Source of the DNA: JBEVJK01 sp040510195
GTDB lineage: Bacteria; Pseudomonadota; Alphaproteobacteria; Rhizobiales; Rhizobiaceae
DNA: 64,000 bases
Assembly (NCBI GenBank): GCA_040510195.1
Contig: JBEVJK010000042.1
Coordinates: 1-64,000, forward strand
Reading direction: 5' to 3'
Below the pieces are notes generated by a model, which saw only the letters and a list, made by a program, of their open reading frames with translations, had not been told where the DNA came from and made no database searches. Within the stretch, counting starts at the first letter, position 1. Every line of letters begins with the position of its first letter. The position numbers and the translations under genes were made by a program. Below, in pieces: positions 57,524 to 64,000 of this stretch.

Positions 57524-60463
57524 TCAGGGTCGGCCCAGCACGCGCTCGAAGATCTCCCGCACCGTCCGCGACGTCTCCTTGAGCTGCGCTTCGAGCAAGC
57601 GGAAATCCGGCAGGTCCGTCGCGCCGACCAGCAGGTCAGCGAGGCCGGGGGGCACATCGTCCGGCTCGAATGGACCGGTCAGGCAGAGCCTGATCATCTG
57701 CGTCAGCGCCGAGTAGAACCGGTGCGCTGCCACGAGCGCCAGCCGCGATTCCTCGTCGGCGAAGTCGACCGTCAGCCCGGCGAGCGTCTCCCCTGTCGCT
57801 GTCGTCCGCCCATCGGCCTCGACGCGATGGCCGAGCACCGCCACCTGGGCGATGAACTCGAGATCGATCAGTCCGCCGGCCGTCAGCTTGAGGTCCCAGC
57901 GGTCCCGCGGCGGCTTCTCCTTGGCGATCAGCGCCCGCATCTCCGCGGCCTCGCGGCGCAGCGCCGCGAGGTCCCGCTCTTCATCGAGCACGGCGCGGAT
58001 CTCCGCCTCGATCGCCGCCTGCAGGACAGCGTCTCCGGCCATCGGGCGGGCTCGCGTCAGCGCCATGTGTTCCCAGGTCCACGCCTCGCTGCGCTGGTAC
58101 TTGGCGAAGGCGGCGAAATGCGTCGCCACCGGACCCTTGTTCCCCGACGGTCTCAGCCTGAGATCGAGCTCGTAGAGCACGCCCTCGGCTGTCGGCGCCG
58201 ACACCGCCGCGATCAGCCGCTGCGTGAGTCGCGCATAGTAGTGCGAAGGCGCCAACGGCTTCTCGCCATCGGACTCGTCCGCATCCGCGTCATGGTCGTA
58301 GAGCAGGATTAGATCGACGTCGGAGCCGGCGGTGAGCTCGCGGCTGCCGAGCTTGCCCATGCCGAGGATGGCCGCGCGGCCTCCCGTGACACGCCCGTGG
58401 CGGATGGCGAACTCCGCTTCCACGGCGACGAGCGCGGCGCCGATCGTCAGGTCGGCAAGGTCGGAGAAGGCCTTGCCGGCGCGCTTGGCGTTGATCGACC
58501 CGGTGAGCAGCCGCACGCCGATCAGGAACTTCTGCTCCGCCGCGAAGATGCGCAGCCGGTCCAGCCTGTCTTCGTAGCCCTCCGACGTCTCCATGAAGGC
58601 CGCCAGCCGCGCGCCTAGATAGGCGCGGTCCGGCAGCTCAGACAAAAGCAGCGGATCGAGCAGCCCGTCGAACACATGCGGCCGCCGCGTGATGATCGCC
58701 GCCAGCCGCGGCGCCGCACCCATGATCGTCGCCACCAGCCTGAGCAGCGGCGGGTTGGACTGCAGCAGCGAGAAGAGCTGAATCCCTGCCGGCAGTCCCG
58801 CCAGGAATTCGTCGAAGCGCATCAGCGCCTCGTCGGCGCGTCGCGTCTGGCCGAAGGCCTGCAGCAGCGCCGGCGTCAGCTCGGTCAGCCGCTCGCGCGC
58901 CTCGGCAGAGCGCGTCGCCCGGTAGCGGCCGAAGTGCCAGCCGCGGATCACCCGGCAGATGTCGCTCGGCCGTCGGAAGCCGAGCCGTGACAGCGTCTTC
59001 AGCGTATCCGGGTCGTCGACGTCGCCGGTGAACACCAGGTTGCCGACGCCGGCCGACAGCTGCGGTGCAGTCTCGAACAGCGCCGCATAATGCCCTTCCA
59101 CCCGCTTCAAGACCGTCCGCACCGCTGCCTCGAAGGAGGCAGCGTCCGCGAAAGCCGACAGCCGCGCCACCCGCTCGAAAGGCTCCGGCGCTTCGGGCAG
59201 CGCATGCGTCTGTTCGTCGGCGATCATCTGCACGGCATGCTCGACGCGCCGCAGGAACCAGTACGCGTCGATCAGCCCGTCGCGCGCCTCCTCGCCGATC
59301 CAGCCACGGGCGGCGAGTGCCATCAGCATCGGCACAGTCTCGCGGCCGCGCAGGTCGGGAAAGCGGCCGCCGGCGATCAGCTGCTGCGTCTGCACGAAGA
59401 ATTCGATCTCGCGGATGCCGCCGCGCCCGAGCTTGACGTTGTGCCCCCGGACCGCGATCTCCCCATGCCCCTTATGCGCGTGGATCTGGCGCTTGATGGA
59501 ATGGACGTCGGCGATCGCAGCATAATCCATGTATTTGCGCCAGACGTAGGGTTCCAGCTCCTTGAGGAAGGCAGCACCCCCGCCAAGATCGCCGGCGACC
59601 GGGCGGGCCTTGATCATCGCCGCGCGCTCCCAGTTCTGGCCCCGCCCCTCGTAATAGGTGAGCGCCGCCTCGACCGGCACGGCGAGCGGGGTCGAGCCGG
59701 GATCCGGCCGCAGCCGGAGATCGGTGCGGAAGACATAGCCGTGCTCGGTGCGGTCCTGCAGGATTCGCACCAGACGGCGGGCCAGCCTGGAAAACAGCTC
59801 CACGCTCTCCAGCGGGTCGATCACCGCCGGCGCATACGGGTCGACGAAGACGATGAGGTCGATGTCCGAGGAGAAGTTGAGCTCGTGCGCGCCGAGCTTG
59901 CCCATGCCGAGCACCATCATGCCCGACCCCTCCGCCGGACGCGCCGGCTGCGGCAGCTTCAGCTTGCCGCTGCGGTGGGCATCGCCAAGCAGGAAGTCGA
60001 TCGCCGCGGACACGCAGCCATCGGCGAGATCGGAGAGCCTCCGCACGGTCTCGCTCTCTGCCGCATGCCCGGCAAGCGACTCCAGCGCGATCAGGAAGTG
60101 CGCTTCCCCTTTGAGAAGGCGCAGCATGCGCATGACCACCGCCTCGCTGACGGTCTCGTCCTTCGGCAGCGCCTCGATCTCGACCAGGATTTCAGCCAGC
60201 CGCCCGCCGAGCGGCACGTCGAGAAGCAGTTCCAGCCATTGCGGCTCGCGCCGCGCCGTGTCGCGCAGGAAGGGCGACAGGCTGAACGCCGCGCCGAGGA
60301 AGGCCGGCGCCGGGCCGCCTTGCCTCAGGAAGGCGGACAGCCGTGTCAGCCCGGCCTCCTCCGCGTCCTCGACAAGGTCGTCGAGCGCCGCCTCCGCTTC
60401 GCCGGGATCGAGCGGCTTGAGCGGCGCGAACTCGGATGTCGCCAGCCAGCCGGCGTCGCTCAT
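57524..60463 (-). CDS. glnE: Bifunctional glutamine synthetase adenylyltransferase/deadenylase
   Basis: 979 residues from ATG 60463. Two nucleotidyltransferase domains: the N-terminal adenylyl-removing one with MVLGMGKLGAHELNFSSDID near 184-203, and the C-terminal adenylyl-transferring one with AILGMGKLGSRELTAGSDVD near 685-704; each has the two metal-binding Asp residues. GlnD/PII-type helical regulatory domains follow each. It adds AMP to glutamine synthetase when nitrogen is rich and removes it when poor. Full family length. Its start overlaps the sensor kinase stop by 4 bases, and it converges on the PleC-like gene with 6 bases between. Confidence 0.96.
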   Translation of the reverse strand: MSDAGWLATSEFAPLKPLDPGEAEAALDDLVEDAEEAGLTRLSAFLRQGGPAPAFLGAAFSLSPFLRDTARREPQWLELLLDVPLGGRLAEILVEIEALPKDETVSEAVVMRMLRLLKGEAHFLIALESLAGHAAESETVRRLSDLADGCVSAAIDFLLGDAHRSGKLKLPQPARPAEGSGMMVLGMGKLGAHELNFSSDIDLIVFVDPYAPAVIDPLESVELFSRLARRLVRILQDRTEHGYVFRTDLRLRPDPGSTPLAVPVEAALTYYEGRGQNWERAAMIKARPVAGDLGGGAAFLKELEPYVWRKYMDYAAIADVHSIKRQIHAHKGHGEIAVRGHNVKLGRGGIREIEFFVQTQQLIAGGRFPDLRGRETVPMLMALAARGWIGEEARDGLIDAYWFLRRVEHAVQMIADEQTHALPEAPEPFERVARLSAFADAASFEAAVRTVLKRVEGHYAALFETAPQLSAGVGNLVFTGDVDDPDTLKTLSRLGFRRPSDICRVIRGWHFGRYRATRSAEARERLTELTPALLQAFGQTRRADEALMRFDEFLAGLPAGIQLFSLLQSNPPLLRLVATIMGAAPRLAAIITRRPHVFDGLLDPLLLSELPDRAYLGARLAAFMETSEGYEDRLDRLRIFAAEQKFLIGVRLLTGSINAKRAGKAFSDLADLTIGAALVAVEAEFAIRHGRVTGGRAAILGMGKLGSRELTAGSDVDLILLYDHDADADESDGEKPLAPSHYYARLTQRLIAAVSAPTAEGVLYELDLRLRPSGNKGPVATHFAAFAKYQRSEAWTWEHMALTRARPMAGDAVLQAAIEAEIRAVLDEERDLAALRREAAEMRALIAKEKPPRDRWDLKLTAGGLIDLEFIAQVAVLGHRVEADGRTTATGETLAGLTVDFADEESRLALVAAHRFYSALTQMIRLCLTGPFEPDDVPPGLADLLVGATDLPDFRLLEAQLKETSRTVREIFERVLGRP

Positions 60464-61911
60464 GGCCCGTCCTTCGAATCGGGAAAGATCATCGTGACCT
60501 TCAATCCGGGATCGTTGTCCGAAAGGTCAAGCTGCCCGCCGTGGAAGCGCATCACCGCCTTGGCCAGGCTGAGCCCGAGTCCCGAGCCCGGCCGTGTGCG
60601 GCTTTCCTCCAGCCGCACGAAGCGCTCCGTCGCGCGCTGCCGGTCGGCGGGGTCGGGAATGCCGGGGCCATTGTCGGCGATCTCGAGGCGAACCGCCCCG
60701 TCGGCGGTCGACAGGACGACCGTCACCAGCGGCGGCGCCACGCCGTCCGTCGAATATTTGATCGCATTGTCGACCACGTTGGAAAGCGCCTGCCCGATGA
60801 GTTCGCGATTGCCGTCGACCACCGCCGGTCCGGCCGCCCGTGCCTCGAGCGTAACGCCCATCTCCTCCGCTGCCGGCTCGTAGAGCTCGACCACGTCGCG
60901 CACCGCGTCGGCGAGATCGACCTTGGTCACCCGCTCGGCCGAATAGCCGGCCTCCAGCCGCGAGATCATCAGGATCGCGTTGAAGGTGCGGATCAGCTGG
61001 TCCGACTCGGCGATCGCGGCTTCCAGCGCCGCGCGGTGTTCGCCTGGGTCGGCACCTTTCGCCAGTGCCGCCTCGGCGCGGTTCCTGAGCCGTGTGAGCG
61101 GCGTCTTCAGGTCATGTGCGATGTTGTCAGAAACTTGCCTGAGCCCCTCGTTGAGCGTCCCGATGCGCGCCAGCATGGCGTTGAGGTTCTCCGACAGCCG
61201 GTCGAACTCGTCGCCTGCGCCAGCCACCGGCAGTCGTTGCGAAAGATCGCCCTCCATGATGCGCGCGCTCGCCTCCGACACGCTGTCGATGCGCTTCAGC
61301 GCCCGACGTCCGACGATGTACCAGATCGCCAGCCCGCCCAGGGCCATCGCGCCGAGCGCGGCAGCCAGCGCCCGCCGGACCACCGTGCGGAACTGCTCGG
61401 GCTCCCCGAGATCGCGTCCGACCATCATGATCATCTGGTTGGGCAATCTGAGCACCACGGCGATCGCCTCGTGACGGCGTGTCACGGTCGGCGTCTCGCG
61501 ACCGCCTCCGGCGGCAGCGCCGCGACCTTCTCCTGCCTCCCCGAAGCGCTGATAAGCGAAGGGACGGGCCGTCCAGCCCTCGGTCTCCAGAACCCCTGCG
61601 TCGAGGCTCTCGACGTTGCCGGAAAGGATCTCCCCATTGGGATCGGCAATCAGGTAGAGGTTGGCGCCGGGCTGTCGGCCGCGGCGGTCGATCGTGCGCA
61701 CCAGAAGCGGCAGCCCGCCGCGCTGATAGGCCTGGCCAAGGCCCTGCACCTCCTCGTTGATCGTTTCCATCGTCTGCGCCGTCAGCATGCGGTCCGACAG
61801 CGACGTCATGTAGAACACCAGCGCCACCGCCGCCGAGGCGAACAGGATGAAGTAGAGGGCCGAGAGGCGCGCCGCGGTCGTGCGCATGATCGCCGGCAGC
61901 CTGGCCGCCAT
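60460..61911 (-). CDS. Sensor histidine kinase (partner of 61911 regulator)
   Basis: 483 residues from ATG 61911. Two spans (about 15-35 and 181-201) enclose a periplasmic sensor with a Gly/Ala-rich loop; a HAMP segment (RALKRIDSVSEASARIMEGD) follows, then the dimerisation helix with His266 in NIAHDLKTPLTRLRNRAE and the ATPase domain (NVVDNAIKYS, DNGPGIP, GSGLGLSLAKAVMRFHGGQ). It phosphorylates the OmpR-type regulator whose gene overlaps its start by one base. The signal is unknown. Shares an operon with glnE. Confidence 0.93.
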   Translation of the reverse strand: MAARLPAIMRTTAARLSALYFILFASAAVALVFYMTSLSDRMLTAQTMETINEEVQGLGQAYQRGGLPLLVRTIDRRGRQPGANLYLIADPNGEILSGNVESLDAGVLETEGWTARPFAYQRFGEAGEGRGAAAGGGRETPTVTRRHEAIAVVLRLPNQMIMMVGRDLGEPEQFRTVVRRALAAALGAMALGGLAIWYIVGRRALKRIDSVSEASARIMEGDLSQRLPVAGAGDEFDRLSENLNAMLARIGTLNEGLRQVSDNIAHDLKTPLTRLRNRAEAALAKGADPGEHRAALEAAIAESDQLIRTFNAILMISRLEAGYSAERVTKVDLADAVRDVVELYEPAAEEMGVTLEARAAGPAVVDGNRELIGQALSNVVDNAIKYSTDGVAPPLVTVVLSTADGAVRLEIADNGPGIPDPADRQRATERFVRLEESRTRPGSGLGLSLAKAVMRFHGGQLDLSDNDPGLKVTMIFPDSKDGP

Positions 61912-62585
61912 CAGCCCGCCTTCAGCATGTAGCCGGCTCCCCGCACGGTGTGCAGCACCGGGCTGTCGAAGCCCTTTTCGATCTTCGACCTCAGCCGCGA
62001 CACATGCACGTCGATGACGTTGGTCTGCGGATCGAAATGGTAGTCCCAGACGTTCTCCAGCAGCATGGTGCGGGTCACCACCTGGCCGGCATGCCGCATC
62101 AGATATTCGAGCAGGCGGAACTCGCGAGGCTGCAGCACGATCTCCTTGCCGGCCCGCCTGACACTGTGCGACAGCCGGTCGAGCTCGAGGTCGCCGCTGC
62201 GGTAGACGGTCTCGATTTCTCTGGACCCCGCCCGGCGGCTCAGCACCTCGATGCGGGCGAGCAGCTCCGAGAAGGCATAGGGCTTGGTGAGGTAGTCGTC
62301 GCCGCCGGCGCGCAGGCCGGTGACGCGGTCGTCGACTTCGCCCAGTGCCGAAAGGATCAGCACCGGCGTCTTGTTGCCGCGCGACCTGAGGGCAGCGATC
62401 AGCGACAGGCCGTCGCGGCGGGGCAGCATGCGATCCACCACCATGACGTCGTAATCGCTGGAATCGGCGAGCTGGAAGCCGGCATCTCCGTCGGCAGCGA
62501 GGTGCACCATGTGCCCAGCTTCCGACAGCGCCTTCTGCAGGTAGTCGGCGGCCTCGCGGTCGTCCTCGATGACGAGAATCTTCAT
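61911..62585 (-). CDS. OmpR-family response regulator
   Basis: 224 residues from ATG 62585. Receiver domain at 1-120 with the acidic pair Glu7/Asp8/Asp9, phospho-acceptor Asp51 in MVVDRMLPRRDGL, and Lys in DYLTKPYAFSELLARIEVL. The winged-helix DNA-binding domain (about 130-222) contains QPREFRLLEYLMRHAGQVVT and TNVIDVHVSRLRSKIEKGFD. It pairs with the kinase at 60460. Synteny with degP just upstream is recalled from several Rhizobiales, suggesting a periplasmic stress link. Confidence 0.94.
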   Translation of the reverse strand: MKILVIEDDREAADYLQKALSEAGHMVHLAADGDAGFQLADSSDYDVMVVDRMLPRRDGLSLIAALRSRGNKTPVLILSALGEVDDRVTGLRAGGDDYLTKPYAFSELLARIEVLSRRAGSREIETVYRSGDLELDRLSHSVRRAGKEIVLQPREFRLLEYLMRHAGQVVTRTMLLENVWDYHFDPQTNVIDVHVSRLRSKIEKGFDSPVLHTVRGAGYMLKAG

Positions 62586-62594
62586 GGCTTCCTT

Positions 62595-62644
62595 ATACAG
62601 CCAAAAAGAGAACGGCAGCAGGCCTGCTCGAAGGCCTGCTGCCG
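62595..62644 (-). terminator. Rho-independent terminator after the Do protease
   Basis: A perfect 13-base-pair stem (CGGCAGCAGGCCT at 62613-62625 with AGGCCTGCTGCCG at 62632-62644, 6-base loop). Read on the minus strand it is followed by TTCTCTTTTTGG, a good T-run. It separates degP from the two-component operon. Confidence 0.9.
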
Positions 62645-62747
62645 CCGAAACCGGCTCAACGCGAGAACGCTCCGGCTTCGGACCCCGCCCGAGCCGCCCC
62701 GGAAACGTTGCCGCCGTTCCCGGGGGGCCGGTCGGAGGGGTCGTGCC

Positions 62748-64000
62748 TCAGCCCTTGGCGACCGGCAGGGCGACGAAGCGGCTCGCATCGTCGCGGGTCA
62801 CCTGGACCAGCACAGCCTTGCGGCCGGCTTTTGACGCGGCTTCCATCGCCTGGGTGACGTCCTTGGTGCCGGTCACGTCCTTGGAATTGACCGAGACGAT
62901 CACGTCGCCCGGCTCCAGGCCGCGGTCGGCAGCTTCGCTATCGGGATCGACGTCGGTCACCACCAGGCCCTTGCCGTCGTCGGACGGCGTCACGGTGAGG
63001 CCGAGCGAGTCGAGCGTGTCGGCAGCAGGGTTCTTGTCGCCCTGATCGTCCGCGCTCGCCTGCTTGTCGTCGCCGGGCAGCGCGCCGAGGTCGACCTTGA
63101 AGGTCTCGCTCTTGCCGTCGCGCCAGACGCCGACCTCGACGGCCTTGCCGGGCGCCATCGCGGCGATGGCACGCGACAGCTCCTTGGGCGAAGCGACATC
63201 CTTGCCATCGACCTTGGTGATCACGTCGCCGGCCTCGATGCCCGCCTTGCCGGCCGGGCTGTCGGCCTCGGCCTTGGAGACCAGCGCACCCTTGGCGCCG
63301 GAGAGGCCGAGCGAATCGGCGATCTCGGCATTCACCGGCTGGATCTGCACGCCGAGGAAGCCGCGCTGCACCGAACCGTCCTTCATCAGCTCGTCGACCA
63401 CCTGCTTGGCGGTGGAGGCCGGGATGGCGAAGGCGATGCCGACATTGCCGCCCGACGGCGAGAAGATGGCGGTGTTGATGCCGACCACCTGGCCGTTGAG
63501 GTTGAAGGCCGGGCCGCCGGAGTTGCCGCGGTTCACCGCCGCGTCGATCTGGATGAAGTCGTCGTACGGGCCGGCTCCGATGTCGCGGCCGCGCGCCGAG
63601 ACGATGCCAGCGGTGACGGTGCCGCCGAGGCCGAACGGATTGCCCACTGCCACCACCCAGTCGCCGACCCGGACCTTGGCGTCGTCCGCAAAGTCCACAT
63701 AGGTGAACTTGCGGCTGTCATCGACCTTGAGCACTGCGAGGTCGGTGCGCGGATCGGTGCCCACCAGCTTGGCGTCCAGTTCGTCCTGATTGTCCATGAC
63801 GACCGTAAACTCGGTGCCGCCTTCCACCACGTGGTTGTTGGTCACCAGGTAGCCGTCCTCGCTGATGAAGAAGCCGGAACCCTGCGAAACGGGCCGCGGG
63901 CCATGGTCGCGACGGCTGAACCGGTTGTCGCGGTCGCCGCGGGAATCGTTGTCGCCGCGGAACTCCTTGAAGAAGCGCTTCATCGGATGGTTGTCAGGCA
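62748..64000 (-). CDS. Do/DegP-family periplasmic serine protease, N-terminus cut by window edge
   Basis: The frame stays open to 64000, so the signal peptide and start lie outside; about 417 codons are present. The trypsin-like domain has all three catalytic residues: His in VTNNHVVEG, Asp in RTDLAVLKV and Ser in NRGNSGGPAFN. Two PDZ domains follow (IQPVNAEIADSLGLSGAKGA through EVGVWRDGKSE, and the C-terminal one with DVDPDSEAADRGLEPGDVIV). It degrades and refolds misfolded envelope proteins as an oligomer. A Do-type linker HPMKRFFKEFRGDND rich in Asp/Arg precedes the protease domain. Confidence 0.95.
   Translation of the reverse strand, partial: PDNHPMKRFFKEFRGDNDSRGDRDNRFSRRDHGPRPVSQGSGFFISEDGYLVTNNHVVEGGTEFTVVMDNQDELDAKLVGTDPRTDLAVLKVDDSRKFTYVDFADDAKVRVGDWVVAVGNPFGLGGTVTAGIVSARGRDIGAGPYDDFIQIDAAVNRGNSGGPAFNLNGQVVGINTAIFSPSGGNVGIAFAIPASTAKQVVDELMKDGSVQRGFLGVQIQPVNAEIADSLGLSGAKGALVSKAEADSPAGKAGIEAGDVITKVDGKDVASPKELSRAIAAMAPGKAVEVGVWRDGKSETFKVDLGALPGDDKQASADDQGDKNPAADTLDSLGLTVTPSDDGKGLVVTDVDPDSEAADRGLEPGDVIVSVNSKDVTGTKDVTQAMEAASKAGRKAVLVQVTRDDASRFVALPVAKG

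Overview
The window comes from a high-GC alphaproteobacterium, most likely a Rhizobiales member of the Mesorhizobium/Aminobacter kind. Pointers are the EcfG-type sigma factor tail, rhizobial stress proteins, a MocR/MocA/IolE-like sugar-derivative cluster, a rhizobial-type palindromic repeat, and the block degP - response regulator - sensor kinase - glnE - PleC-like kinase. It looks like ordinary chromosome: no prophage, insertion sequence, CRISPR array, rRNA or tRNA was seen.

Layout. 1-5.6 kb is a general-stress region: the end of an EcfG-like sigma gene, a 24-residue membrane peptide, three overlapping membrane-protein genes (amphipathic/DUF883-like, holin superfamily III, DUF3618), a YciF-like ferroxidase, then a zinc alcohol dehydrogenase and a glycine-rich stress protein that both carry frameshifts, and a secreted DUF4142 protein. 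5.7-8.8 kb holds molybdate uptake (modABC) with a divergent mop. 8.9-11.2 kb is a run of small single genes (Dabb, a 64-residue HNH-like fragment, DJ-1/PfpI, a DUF1353 lipoprotein). 11.5-15.8 kb makes trehalose from maltodextrin (treZ-treY). 15.8-17.4 kb has a small unknown gene and a class III adenylate cyclase.

17.5-25.1 kb is a complete inducible catabolic cluster: a MocR regulator divergent from a Gfo/Idh/MocA dehydrogenase, an IolE/MocC-like TIM barrel, a sugar-type ABC transporter (binding protein, permease, ATPase) and a second Gfo/Idh/MocA dehydrogenase. Its content parallels the rhizopine moc locus and is the best candidate in the window for an unusual, testable system. 25.2-28.9 kb is a DUF3300/DUF2950/membrane-protein operon. 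29.1-36.1 kb is leucine catabolism (TetR, isovaleryl-CoA dehydrogenase, methylcrotonyl-CoA carboxylase subunits, a VOC protein) with a VapBC toxin-antitoxin pair inside it; ETF-ubiquinone oxidoreductase at 41.7-43.3 kb would take the electrons released by the dehydrogenase.

36-52 kb is mixed housekeeping and accessory genes: GST, AMP nucleosidase, an EEP hydrolase, a DUF922 protease, family 4 uracil-DNA glycosylase, secreted unknowns, an SbmA/BacA-type ABC transporter, an EamA exporter and a lone CoxL-type molybdenum hydroxylase subunit. 52-64 kb is conserved core: pepN, PleC-like kinase, glnE, a two-component pair and a Do-family protease cut by the right edge. All calls come from reading the sequence and recalled family knowledge; no search was run.
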